64,000 bases of DNA from Pseudomonadales bacterium (GTDB lineage: Bacteria; Pseudomonadota; Gammaproteobacteria; Pseudomonadales; Halieaceae): assembly GCA_024234815.1 (NCBI GenBank), contig JACKNO010000001.1, forward strand, positions 682,001-746,000, given 5' to 3'. How positions within the stretch are numbered: position 1 is the stretch's first letter; the number at the start of each line of letters is the position of its first letter. This document shows, one piece after another, positions 48,613 through 57,817 of the stretch. The position numbers and the translations under genes were made by a program. The notes beneath the pieces were generated by a model, which saw only the letters and a program-made list of their open reading frames with translations, was not told the origin of the DNA and made no database searches.

Positions 48613-50358
48613 ATGGATGACACTATGAATGCACAGGCCCCGGCAGGCGTAATTGCGACTCTGGAAAACCCGTTCGCGGAAAGGGATGAGCAGGCGTTTA
48701 TCGTGCCCGGGCAACTCGCCTCGGCCCCCGGTCCCTATGAAGAATCCCTGAAGGCCGGCTGGGAACTGCAGCAGCGGCCCTACCAGACGGCCGGCGTCAA
48801 GAACATCCAGCGCCAGCACCAGAAAAACCGTATGACGATCTGGGAGCGCATCCGCTTCCTGAGCGACGGCGAGCCCACGGTCCTCTACCAGAACTGGGGA
48901 CCCAATCTCGATGGCGCCTCGCTGGTTACCGCAATCATCAAGGTCAACGGTCGCGACGTGGCGCTGTACGGCCATGATTTTACGGTCCGCGCCGGCTCGA
49001 TGGACGCCACCAACGGCGATAAGCTGGCCCGGCTGTTTGAGTTGGCCGCGCGCCAGCGGATACCGGTGGTGGGTATAAACGACAGCGCCGGCGCCTACAT
49101 CCCGGCCGGCGTGGGTGGCCTGGACGGCTATGCGGAAGCGTTTGCGGCCCTGCGCAAGATCAGTGGTGTCGTGCCCAGCATCATGTGTATGTTCGGCTTC
49201 AATGCCGGTGGCGGTTCCTACCTGCCACGCCAGGGCAGTTTCCTTATCCAGCCCAACGAAACCTTTTTCGGTCTTACGGGCCCCGGCGTGGTGAAGTCGG
49301 TACTGGGTGAGGATGTCACGCCAGATGAACTCGGCGGGCCCGCCGTTCACAGCAAGAGTGGCGTCAACGATTTCGTGGTGAAAGACGAGGTAGCAGCCCT
49401 GCGCAAGGTGCGCGCGCTGCTGAACTACCTGCCCAGCTACAACGGTGAGCTTCCGCCTCACGAGCCAAGCTCCGACCCGATCACCCGCAAGACCTGGGAT
49501 ATCGATATTCTGTTGAAGAAAGCATTCAACTCCCCCACAGGCTTCAACACCCCCATCGATGTCACCATACTGATCCAGCAATTGTGCGATCACGGCGATT
49601 TCCTGGAAATCCAGCCCGATCGCGCCCGCAACACGGTGACCGCACTCGGTCGCATGGGCGGCAATGTGATCGGGTTTGTCGCCAACAACTCCTCCGTGGC
49701 CTCCGGCCAGGTGGATATCGACGCCGCTTACAAGAATGCCCGGTTCATCCGGTTCTGCAATTTGTACAATATCCCCGTGATTTTCCTCGAAGACACCACC
49801 GGTTTTCTGCCCGGTAAGGAGCAGGAGAGTGGCGGTATCGTACAGGCGGGGCGCGCTATGCTGGATGCCATCGTCGATCTGCGGACCCCGCGTTTTTTGG
49901 TACTGGTTCGCAATGCCTTCGGCGGCGCCTACGCGGCGTTCAACAGTTTCCCGGTAGGCGCCGACTTCGTCGTGGCGCTGCCGACCACCCGGGTGGCGGT
50001 GATGGGTCCCGCCGGGGTGGAGTATGTCTACAAGGACGAGCTGCGAAAAATTCGCGGCTCCGTGCCTGAAAAGACCCGGGTGGAAACCGCGGCCCAGATT
50101 GCAGCCGGCCTGTCCGAACGGCAGGCGGCGGAAGCTGCGTCCGACCTGGTTGCCGCATGGGTCAAGTCCGAGGAGGCCCTGCTTGCCAAGCGCTATGAGC
50201 GGGAGCTAATGAATCCCAACGAGGCGCTCAGTCTCGGCTCAATCTCACAGATTGTGATGCCCTCCGAATTGCGCCAGGTACTGGCTGAAAATATGGCGTT
50301 TTACCTGCGTCGATACCAGCCCTGCGCCCTGCAATCGGTACAGCGCGAATTCCATTGA
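48613..50358 (+). CDS. acyl-CoA carboxylase carboxyltransferase subunit (propionyl-CoA carboxylase beta-like)
   Basis: A 581-aa carboxyltransferase that moves CO2 from biotin to the acyl-CoA. Crotonase-fold landmarks: GINDSAGAYIPAGVGGLDGY, GFNAGGGSYLPRQGSF, TGPGVVKSVLGEDVTPDELG, FLPGKEQESGGIVQAGRAML and NAFGGAYAAFNSFPVGADF. It is somewhat longer than usual PccB (about 510 aa). It is followed after 40 bp by the biotin carboxylase/carrier subunit, and then by epimerase and mutase, which points to propionyl-CoA as substrate. A second ATG at 48625 is possible. Confidence 0.9.
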   Translation: MDDTMNAQAPAGVIATLENPFAERDEQAFIVPGQLASAPGPYEESLKAGWELQQRPYQTAGVKNIQRQHQKNRMTIWERIRFLSDGEPTVLYQNWGPNLDGASLVTAIIKVNGRDVALYGHDFTVRAGSMDATNGDKLARLFELAARQRIPVVGINDSAGAYIPAGVGGLDGYAEAFAALRKISGVVPSIMCMFGFNAGGGSYLPRQGSFLIQPNETFFGLTGPGVVKSVLGEDVTPDELGGPAVHSKSGVNDFVVKDEVAALRKVRALLNYLPSYNGELPPHEPSSDPITRKTWDIDILLKKAFNSPTGFNTPIDVTILIQQLCDHGDFLEIQPDRARNTVTALGRMGGNVIGFVANNSSVASGQVDIDAAYKNARFIRFCNLYNIPVIFLEDTTGFLPGKEQESGGIVQAGRAMLDAIVDLRTPRFLVLVRNAFGGAYAAFNSFPVGADFVVALPTTRVAVMGPAGVEYVYKDELRKIRGSVPEKTRVETAAQIAAGLSERQAAEAASDLVAAWVKSEEALLAKRYERELMNPNEALSLGSISQIVMPSELRQVLAENMAFYLRRYQPCALQSVQREFH

Positions 50359-50398
50359 TGCGGGCCACGGCCGCGAATACACACTGAGGAACACAGGC

Positions 50399-53218
50399 GT
50401 GTCCAACGAATATTACCTGCACAACCCGTTGATTCACCGCGAGCGTAAGCTGGGGCAGAGCCCCAGCGCCTGGGTGAGGCAGTTCGACTGCACCCATATG
50501 CGGCCGCTGATTATCTGCCGGGGCCCCATCCGCAAGGAGGCCATGGATGTGTTCGCCGAAATGGGCATCGAGCACTTTGGTATTTTGCTGTCCGAGAAGG
50601 ATTCCATTGTCTACCGCAATGCGCTGGCGCCGGAGTTGCGCTCACTGACCGATCCCGACCGTGTACACCGGGTGCCGGATTACAGTGGCGCCAACAAGGA
50701 AGAGCGGGAAGCGCGCATCAGGCAGATTATCAATATCGCCAGGGACAACAATTACAACTCGATCTTCGCCGGTTACGGTTTTATGGCCGAGGACGAGATG
50801 ATGGTCGCCGCGATGGAAGAGGCGGGCCTCAACTTCATCGGACCCTGTTCCCGCACGGTGCACGATGCCGGCCTGAAGGACGAGGCCAAGCGCACCGCGC
50901 TCAAGACCGGCGTCTCGGTAACGCCCGGTATCGACAACGGCACCGCATTGACGCTGTTGAAAAAACACCCCGACGTCGCCGCGCTGAAGGCGCTGGTGGC
51001 CGAGCACAAGCTGGCGGTGGACAACGCGCGCCTGGATGATGATGCGGTCACTCTCGAGGACAAGGCCGACATCGTTCTGGCCGCATCCTACGATAAGGGC
51101 ATCGATCTCTACACCGTGGCGGAGCTGTGTGACACCCTGACCGAGGCCGTCAAGAAAATGGCGGCGGACTACCCGGAGAATCGGGTGCGCCTGAAAGCCA
51201 TCAGTGGCGGCGGCGGCAAGGGCCAGCGCATCCTGGGAATAGGTGATTCGGCTCGCACTGCCGAGATGGTTCGCGAGATTCTCAACGAGGTGAAGACGAC
51301 CGGCGTCGGCGACAATAAAAACGTGCTGGTTGAGCTCAATATCGAAACCACCCGCCACCAGGAAATCCAGGTGATTGGTAACGGTGTGTGGAGCATGAGC
51401 ATGGGTGGTCGCGACTGCTCCCTGCAGATGCACGAGCAGAAGCTGCTGGAAGTATCCGTCACCGTGGAATCCCTGAATGCGGCGATCGAAGAGGCGGACC
51501 GCAGCGGCCAGAAGGAAGAGGCCAGGGTTCTGCGCCAGGACCTGGAAACGCTGGAAGCCATGGAAGATGAGGCGGCGCGATTCGGCGAGGCCGTGGGGCT
51601 GGATTCCGTCTCCACCTTCGAGTGCATCGTCGATCGCGACAAGCATTTCTTCATGGAGATGAACACCCGTATCCAGGTAGAGCACCGTGTTACCGAGCTC
51701 TGCTACGCGCTGAAATTCAGCAACCCCGACAAGCCCCAGGAGCATTTTGAGGTCCAGTCGCTGGTTGAGGCGATGGTGCTGCTGGCCGCGCACGGGGAAA
51801 AACTGCCCAGACCGGAACGCATCGTGCGCAACAACGACAGCGTGGAAGCTCGCCTGAATGCGACCAACCAGGCACTGCAGCCCCACGCCGGCGGCGTTAT
51901 CGAATCCTGGAGCGATGCCACCAACGGCGAGATTCGCGACGACCAGGGTATCAGCCTGCACAACCCGGATACCGATGTCTTCATGAAGTACACCCTGGCG
52001 GGCGCCTACGATTCCAATATCGCCCTGCTGCTTACCGTGGGTGCCACGCGCCTGGAGACCTACCAGCAAATGGCCGAGGCCATTCGCCAGACCCGCATGC
52101 GCGGCAAGGACCTCGCGACCAACCTGGAATTCCACTACGGCCTGGTGAACTGGTTTATCTCCCAGAACGTCAACGCGCGCCCCACGACGCGCTTTATCGT
52201 GCCCTATCTCACCGCTGTGGGTGAACTCAAACGCCAGGCCAACAACATGGACCTGGAGTTCGCCTACCAGGCGGTGAGCAAAACCGCCCTTGCCTCGGTG
52301 GAAGGCGAAGCTGCCATCGCCCTGTCGGACGCCTTGCAGCTGAAAGAGTCGCTGCTACTGCGCCCACTGCAAATTCTGCTGGGCGAGCCCCACGTGCTAA
52401 GCGGTTGGCTCAGTATCAATCGCGACTGCTATACCGTGATAGACGGCAAGATCTGCTGGAATGAGAACCCGCTGGAACTGCTGGCCGACACCTACCACTT
52501 TCTTAACATGGATGACGATAAAGACGAGGCGGACGCTGCAGCTACCATTATCTGGGATCACGACAACCGTATTCTGCAGGAAGCCCTTGCGTTCTACGAT
52601 GAACTGAACAACCGCGTGGCGGCGCAAGACTGGGTAGAACTCTGCTCACTGCTCGAATCGGCCGAAGCGCCGGCCGGAATGGATGACGGAATGTGGGCGA
52701 AGGTGCGCGGTGCCCACCTGGGCTTCCAGGCCGGCGCCGATATCATCGCTATCCTGCCCAGCATAGCCGAGGCCACTGGTTTTTATGAACTGCGGGTCAA
52801 TCCCGACCTGACGGTGCACATCCCCGCCCGGCTCAATGAACCCGAATTGCAAACCGCCATGGCCAAGGTGCTGGTGCCGCCGCCTGTGGCCAAGTCGGAT
52901 GAAATCCTGGCGGAGAGCGGAGGGATGTTCTACTCCCGCGAAACCCCTGAACACGACGTCTACGTGAAGGAGGGCGATCATTTCGATGCGGGTGATCCGC
53001 TGTTCATCATTGAGGTGATGAAGATGTTCAATAAGTTCTACGCGCCCTTTGCCGGCACCATTGAGAAGGTGCTGGTAGAAGCCGATGGCACCATCATCGC
53101 CAAGGGACAGCCTATCTTCAAGATTTCGCCCGACGAACGGCCGGTCATTGAATCGGCTGAAGAGGTCGCAACCCGGCGCCGGGAAGCCACCAGCCATTTT
53201 CTGCAGCAGTTGACCTGA
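50399..53218 (+). CDS. divergent biotin carboxylase/biotin carrier subunit of the acyl-CoA carboxylase
   Basis: A 939-aa protein with an ATP-grasp biotin carboxylase and a C-terminal biotinyl domain. The N-terminal motif is IICRGPIRKEAMDVFAEMG instead of the usual IANRGEIA. FAGYGFMAED replaces HPGYGFLSEN. KAISGGGGKGQRILG is the ATP loop and EMNTRIQVEHRVTEL the catalytic segment. Extra insertions lie near 185-260 and 355-400. About 300 residues then lead to the biotin site EVMKM (Lys near 874). GAGGA precedes GTG 50399. It is placed between the carboxyltransferase and methylmalonyl-CoA epimerase genes. Confidence 0.9.
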   Translation: MSNEYYLHNPLIHRERKLGQSPSAWVRQFDCTHMRPLIICRGPIRKEAMDVFAEMGIEHFGILLSEKDSIVYRNALAPELRSLTDPDRVHRVPDYSGANKEEREARIRQIINIARDNNYNSIFAGYGFMAEDEMMVAAMEEAGLNFIGPCSRTVHDAGLKDEAKRTALKTGVSVTPGIDNGTALTLLKKHPDVAALKALVAEHKLAVDNARLDDDAVTLEDKADIVLAASYDKGIDLYTVAELCDTLTEAVKKMAADYPENRVRLKAISGGGGKGQRILGIGDSARTAEMVREILNEVKTTGVGDNKNVLVELNIETTRHQEIQVIGNGVWSMSMGGRDCSLQMHEQKLLEVSVTVESLNAAIEEADRSGQKEEARVLRQDLETLEAMEDEAARFGEAVGLDSVSTFECIVDRDKHFFMEMNTRIQVEHRVTELCYALKFSNPDKPQEHFEVQSLVEAMVLLAAHGEKLPRPERIVRNNDSVEARLNATNQALQPHAGGVIESWSDATNGEIRDDQGISLHNPDTDVFMKYTLAGAYDSNIALLLTVGATRLETYQQMAEAIRQTRMRGKDLATNLEFHYGLVNWFISQNVNARPTTRFIVPYLTAVGELKRQANNMDLEFAYQAVSKTALASVEGEAAIALSDALQLKESLLLRPLQILLGEPHVLSGWLSINRDCYTVIDGKICWNENPLELLADTYHFLNMDDDKDEADAAATIIWDHDNRILQEALAFYDELNNRVAAQDWVELCSLLESAEAPAGMDDGMWAKVRGAHLGFQAGADIIAILPSIAEATGFYELRVNPDLTVHIPARLNEPELQTAMAKVLVPPPVAKSDEILAESGGMFYSRETPEHDVYVKEGDHFDAGDPLFIIEVMKMFNKFYAPFAGTIEKVLVEADGTIIAKGQPIFKISPDERPVIESAEEVATRRREATSHFLQQLT

Positions 53219-53245
53219 ACAGCAATTCGTTTAGAGAGAAAATAG

Positions 53246-53656
53246 ATGATTACAGCACTGGACCATATCGCCATCGCGGTACCCGACCTGGAAAAAGCGA
53301 TCAAGCGTTTCATGGAAGACTTCGGCCTGCCGTTTGAAGGCACGGAGGATGTTGCCGAGGCGCAGACCTCCACCGCCTTTTTCCCCCTGCCGCCAACCAG
53401 TATCGAACTGGTACACCCCCTGGACGGAGGCGGCCCGATCGCCAAGTACCTGGAGAAAAAGGGCGGTGGCCTGCATCACCTGTGCTTCCGCTCGAACAAC
53501 ATCGAGGAAGACATTGCCAGGCTAACGGCAAAGGGTTACCAGTTTCTCTCGGACGGCCCGATCCTGGGCGCGCATAACTCCCTGGCTATTTTTATCCATC
53601 CCAAGAGTTGTGACGGTGTGTTGATCGAGATCAACCAACCCGCCGCGGATCACTGA
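53246..53656 (+). CDS. mce: methylmalonyl-CoA epimerase
   Basis: A 136-aa vicinal-oxygen-chelate enzyme that interconverts the two methylmalonyl-CoA epimers. DHIAIAVPDLEKAI has the first metal His, GGGLHHLCFRSNNIE the second, and GVLIEINQP the Glu ligand. It sits between the carboxylase and the mutase, giving pathway order in gene order. AGAGAG precedes ATG. Confidence 0.94.
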   Translation: MITALDHIAIAVPDLEKAIKRFMEDFGLPFEGTEDVAEAQTSTAFFPLPPTSIELVHPLDGGGPIAKYLEKKGGGLHHLCFRSNNIEEDIARLTAKGYQFLSDGPILGAHNSLAIFIHPKSCDGVLIEINQPAADH

Positions 53657-53678
53657 GCGCATTGCGAGGATTTCGCCC

Positions 53679-55835
53679 ATGACTGACAGCATTTACGACA
53701 AGACCAAGGCCAACCCCGATAGCTGGCGCGAGCTGGCTGAAAAACAGATGCGCGGCGGCAGCCTGGACGACCTGGTGTGGGACACGGCTGAAGGTATTCC
53801 GGTAAAACCCCTGTATACAGCCGCCGATGTGGCGAACCTGCCCTACGCTGACACCATGCCCGGCATGTCGCCCTACGTGCGCGGCCCCCAGGCCACCATG
53901 TACGCGGGGCGCCCATGGACGATCCGCCAGTATGCGGGTTTTTCCACGGCCGAGGAGTCCAATGACTTTTATCGCAAGGCGCTGGCCGCTGGCGGCCAGG
54001 GCATCTCCGTTGCCTTCGACCTCGCCACCCACCGGGGCTATGACTCCGATCACCCAAGGGTCGCCGGGGATGTGGGCAAGGCCGGTGTGGCCATCGATTC
54101 AGTGGAGGATATGAAAATCCTGTTCGACGGCATTCCGCTGGACAAGGTTTCGGTATCCATGACCATGAACGGCGCCGTACTGCCGGTGCTGGCGGGATAT
54201 ATCGTGGCGGCGGAGGAGCAGGGCGTACCGCAGGAACAGCTGACCGGCACCATCCAGAACGATATTCTGAAAGAGTTCATGGTGCGCAATACCTATATCT
54301 ACCCGCCCGAGCCCAGCATGAAGATCATAGGCGATATCATTGCCTACTGTTCCGGCAACATGCCGCGGTTCAATACCATCTCAATCTCCGGATACCATAT
54401 CCAGGAGGCCGGTGCCAACGCCGCGCTGGAGCTCGCCTACACCCTCGCCGACGGCAAGGAATATATCCGCACCGCCATCGCCGCGGGCCTGGGTATCGAC
54501 GACTTCGCACCGCGCCTGTCGTTCTTCTGGGGCATTGGCATGAATTTCTACATGGAGATCGCGAAGATGCGCGCGGCGCGCCTGCTGTGGGCGCGTATCG
54601 TCAGCGAGTTCAAGCCGAAGAATCCCAAAAGCTCCATGCTGCGCACCCACAGCCAGACTTCCGGGTGGTCGCTTACCGAGCAGGACCCCTACAACAACGT
54701 GGTCCGCACCACTATTGAAGCCATGGCGGCGGTTTTCGGCGGCACCCAGTCGCTGCACACCAATGCGCTGGATGAAGCCATCGCCCTGCCCACGGAGTTT
54801 TCCGCGCGTATCGCCCGCAATACCCAGCTTGTTATCCAGGAAGAAACCGGGATTACCAAAGTGGTGGATCCCTGGGGTGGCTCCTACATGATGGAGAGCC
54901 TCACCCAGGACATTGCCGACAAGGCCTGGGAGCTTATCGAGGAAGTGGAACTGGCAGGCGGCATGGCCAAGGCTATCGAAACCGGCATGCCCAAACTGCG
55001 CATAGAAGAGGCGGCAGCGAGGAAGCAGGCACGTATAGATCGCGGTGAAGACGTCATTGTGGGCGTTAACAAGTACCGCCGCGACAAGGAGGATGCGGTT
55101 GATATCCTCGATATCGATAACGAGGCGGTGCGCCAGGCTCAGCTGGCGCGTCTGGCCAGTATCCGCAGCAGCCGCGACGAGGCCGCTGTGGAGGCTATAC
55201 TCGAGGATATTTACCAGAGCGCGGTCAGTGGCAAGGGTAACCTGCTGGAGCTTGCCATAGAGGCTACCCGCCGGCGCGCCACAGTCGGGGAGATTTCCTT
55301 CGCCATGGAACGAGAATTCGGACGCTTCAATGCCCAGGCCCAGACGGTATCGGGTGTATATGGTTCAGCCTTCCAGGGAGACGAGAACTGGCAGGGTATC
55401 AGCAAGGATATAGACGCTTTTGTGGAAAAACATGGGCGCCGACCGCGCATGCTGGTGTGCAAGATGGGCCAGGATGGGCACGATCGCGGCGCCAAGGTGG
55501 TGGCCACTGCCTTCGCCGATGTTGGTTTCGATATCGATCTGTCGCCGATGTTTTCTACGCCGGAAGAGGTCGCCCGTCAGGCCATAGAGAATGATGTGCA
55601 CGTGGTAGGCGCCTCGTCGCTGGCGGCGGGTCACAAGACCCTGGTGCCGCAGCTGGTGGAGGAATTGCGCAAGCAGGGCGCGAGCGAGATCGTGGTGATC
55701 GCCGGTGGAGTCATTCCGAAACAGGATTATGACTTTTTGTTTGACGCTGGTGTTAAATGCATTTTTGGGCCAGGTACGCCGATTCCTCTCGCCGCCCGGG
55801 ATGTATTGGACGCGGTGAATGCGGCTCAGGGTTGA
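53679..55835 (+). CDS. scpA: methylmalonyl-CoA mutase, single-chain
   Basis: A 718-aa B12-dependent mutase converting (R)-methylmalonyl-CoA to succinyl-CoA. The barrel domain shows YAGRPWTIRQYAGFSTAEES, VAFDLATHRGYDSDHPRV and RTHSQTSGWSLTEQDPYNNV. The C-terminal cobalamin domain has GQDGHDRGAKV (D-x-H-x-x-G) and the later SL and GG motifs (VGASSLAAGHK, VVIAGGVIP). It matches the active chain length of E. coli ScpA. It starts 22 bp after mce. The MeaB gene lies 560 bp downstream beyond a repeat element. Confidence 0.96.
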   Translation: MTDSIYDKTKANPDSWRELAEKQMRGGSLDDLVWDTAEGIPVKPLYTAADVANLPYADTMPGMSPYVRGPQATMYAGRPWTIRQYAGFSTAEESNDFYRKALAAGGQGISVAFDLATHRGYDSDHPRVAGDVGKAGVAIDSVEDMKILFDGIPLDKVSVSMTMNGAVLPVLAGYIVAAEEQGVPQEQLTGTIQNDILKEFMVRNTYIYPPEPSMKIIGDIIAYCSGNMPRFNTISISGYHIQEAGANAALELAYTLADGKEYIRTAIAAGLGIDDFAPRLSFFWGIGMNFYMEIAKMRAARLLWARIVSEFKPKNPKSSMLRTHSQTSGWSLTEQDPYNNVVRTTIEAMAAVFGGTQSLHTNALDEAIALPTEFSARIARNTQLVIQEETGITKVVDPWGGSYMMESLTQDIADKAWELIEEVELAGGMAKAIETGMPKLRIEEAAARKQARIDRGEDVIVGVNKYRRDKEDAVDILDIDNEAVRQAQLARLASIRSSRDEAAVEAILEDIYQSAVSGKGNLLELAIEATRRRATVGEISFAMEREFGRFNAQAQTVSGVYGSAFQGDENWQGISKDIDAFVEKHGRRPRMLVCKMGQDGHDRGAKVVATAFADVGFDIDLSPMFSTPEEVARQAIENDVHVVGASSLAAGHKTLVPQLVEELRKQGASEIVVIAGGVIPKQDYDFLFDAGVKCIFGPGTPIPLAARDVLDAVNAAQG

Positions 55836-55932
55836 TGCTTTCTCTCGGTTGAGTGAGTTGTAGCTATTCCGGTATTGGTTTTGGCGCACGCATTAGACCG
55901 CACCGCGCCATCGGGTGCGTATTTGTCGGACA

Positions 55933-56308
55933 CGCCAAAAAGCGTACATACCCGATGAAGCGGGGCAGGCTCTCCATGTACAGGCTCGGCGGCGGCCATC
56001 CATGGCGGCCGACGTTCCGACAAGCCCACATTCGACGTCACGGTGCTCCGAGTTCGTACATGAGCATTTGTTCCGGCGAAGAGTTGTTGAGGGGTATCGC
56101 ATTCGGGAAAAACTGCGGTGAAGCAAAGGATCGGTTCCGACTGATCTTGGTCGGGAAGTAAGTGCGAGGGTCGCTCACAAAAAGAGCGCCTCGGTGGAGG
56201 GTTTTGCGTTGGCGGAACGTCGGCCGCCATGGATGGCGGCCGCCGAGCCTGTACATGGACGTACGCTTTTTGGCGTTTCCGTCAACGCAAAACCCTCCAC
56301 CGAGGTGC
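55933..56308. repeat. nested inverted-repeat element between mutase and meaB
   Basis: The outer arms are 55,933-56,019 and 56,213-56,275. They share CGCCAAAAAGCGTAC, CCATGTACAGGCTCGGCGGC and CATCCATGGCGGCCGACGTT on opposite strands; the left arm has about 24 extra bases. The right arm is itself flanked by 32-bp inverted repeats (56,186-56,217 and 56,277-56,308) that differ at only two positions. GGCCGCCATCCATGGCGGCC-type palindromes are inside. The whole 560-bp gap (55,836-56,395) has no gene. It looks like a REP- or MITE-like repeat in more than one copy. Confidence 0.75.
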
Positions 56309-56395
56309 GGTTAGGAAGCACAATTCTAAAACACCACGAGACCCAAAACGCCACAAGGCACAAAACCAACTCCCGACCGGTATAATCCCAACCCA

Positions 56396-57355
56396 ATGAA
56401 ACCATTCGACCTACAAGCACTTCTGGATGGCAACCGCCGCGCACTTGCCAAGGCCATAACGCTGGTCGAGAGCAAACTCGATTCCCACCGCGAGCAGGCC
56501 CAGCAGATACTTGAACAGGTATTGCCCCACAGCGGCAACAGCATTCGGATCGGCATCACCGGGGTTCCCGGTGTCGGCAAATCCACGTTTATCGAAGCCT
56601 TTGGACTCTACCTGATATCCCAGGGCAAACGCGTCGCCGTGCTGGCGGTGGACCCCAGCTCGCCTATTGCTGGCGGTTCCATACTGGGCGACAAAACGCG
56701 GATGGAAGAACTGTCGCGCCGCGAAGAGGCCTTCATACGGCCCTCGCCTGCCGAAGGCAACCTGGGCGGTGTAGCCCAGAAGACCCGCGAAACCATGTTG
56801 TTGTGTGAAGCCGCCGGTTACGACGTCATCCTGGTCGAGACCGTGGGAGTGGGCCAGAGCGAATACCAGGTTGCGGGCATGGTCGATTTCTTCATGGTGC
56901 TCATGTTGCCCGGTGGCGGTGACGAATTGCAGGGCATCAAGAAAGGTATACTTGAGTTGGCCGATTCGATCGTCATCAACAAGGCCGACGGCGAGAGCGA
57001 GAATCTCGCCCGGATGAGCAAAACCCATTACACCAGCGCCATGAACCTGCTGCGCCACACCAGCTTCTGGACACCCCGGGTGATGACCTGTTCAGCGCTG
57101 AAATCGATCAACATCGACACCGTATGGGGCATGGTAGTCGATTATTATACCCAGGCCGTTGACCAGGGGGCGTTCGAGAATAAGCGCGCGCTGCAGAACC
57201 GGGACTGGATGCACCAGTTGGTCAATGACATGCTGCTGCAGCGGCTGGCACAGAACCCCGACGTCAAGAAGCTGCTGCCGTTGCTGGAGCAGCAGGTGGA
57301 GAATCACCAGACCACCGCCTACGCCGCCGCCCGGCGCATAATGGACCTGTTCTAG
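56396..57355 (+). CDS. meaB: methylmalonyl-CoA mutase-associated GTPase MeaB
   Basis: A 319-aa G3E GTPase that protects and reloads the mutase with cobalamin. P-loop GVPGVGKSTF (near 55), VLAVDPSSPIAGGSILGDKT, VETVGVGQSEYQVAGMVDFF (switch region) and the base motif NKADGESEN. The C-terminal dimerisation helix ends AARRIMDLF. No clear Shine-Dalgarno is seen directly before ATG. It belongs functionally with the mutase but is separated from it by the inverted-repeat element, so it may have its own promoter. Confidence 0.95.
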   Translation: MKPFDLQALLDGNRRALAKAITLVESKLDSHREQAQQILEQVLPHSGNSIRIGITGVPGVGKSTFIEAFGLYLISQGKRVAVLAVDPSSPIAGGSILGDKTRMEELSRREEAFIRPSPAEGNLGGVAQKTRETMLLCEAAGYDVILVETVGVGQSEYQVAGMVDFFMVLMLPGGGDELQGIKKGILELADSIVINKADGESENLARMSKTHYTSAMNLLRHTSFWTPRVMTCSALKSINIDTVWGMVVDYYTQAVDQGAFENKRALQNRDWMHQLVNDMLLQRLAQNPDVKKLLPLLEQQVENHQTTAYAAARRIMDLF

Positions 57356-57374
57356 ACAGGGTGGCGAGGCAAAA

Positions 57375-57692
57375 ATGCGCTTCCACCCACTGGAAAAATT
57401 GATCAACCTCCAGGATTCCTATACCCGCAATTTCAAGATCGATAACCTGCATCTGTTACTGCTGCAGCGCGATGGCGTGTTGTATCTTATCGAGGGGCGC
57501 TGTCCTCACCGCGGCCATCCGCTTGATGCCGCCACGCTGGACAATGGTGTAATCCAGTGCGCCCTGCATCACTACCGGTTCGCGATCGCCGACGGCAGAT
57601 TATTGCAGGCCACCGAGGAGCGCTGTCGCGGTCTGCGTGTGTTTGAGCTGGTCTACGAGGGCAACGAAGTCGGCGTTATGCTGGAGTCCTGA
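57375..57692 (+). CDS. Rieske-type [2Fe-2S] protein
   Basis: A 105-aa soluble Rieske ferredoxin-like protein. The cluster ligands are in GRCPHRGHPLD (CxH) and QCALHHYRFAI (CxxH). There is no signal peptide or membrane helix, so it is probably the ferredoxin component of an oxygenase or a stand-alone electron carrier. It begins 19 bp after meaB and may share its transcript, though no link to B12 chemistry is known to me. Confidence 0.9.
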   Translation: MRFHPLEKLINLQDSYTRNFKIDNLHLLLLQRDGVLYLIEGRCPHRGHPLDAATLDNGVIQCALHHYRFAIADGRLLQATEERCRGLRVFELVYEGNEVGVMLES

Positions 57693-57817
57693 GAGGCTTC
57701 GGGTTGCGGGCCCTGAAGACCGCCATTTCGCCGCGAGGCACCGCGCCAATAGGAAGGGAGTGCGCGGCTCTTTTGATGTATCCTGCGCAGCTCAACAACC
57801 CTGTTTGGAGATACCCC

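Noticed and set aside
50642..52135. 497-codon minus-strand frame opposite the biotin carboxylase
   Set aside because: Antisense shadow; the plus strand has unmistakable ATP-grasp and biotin motifs.
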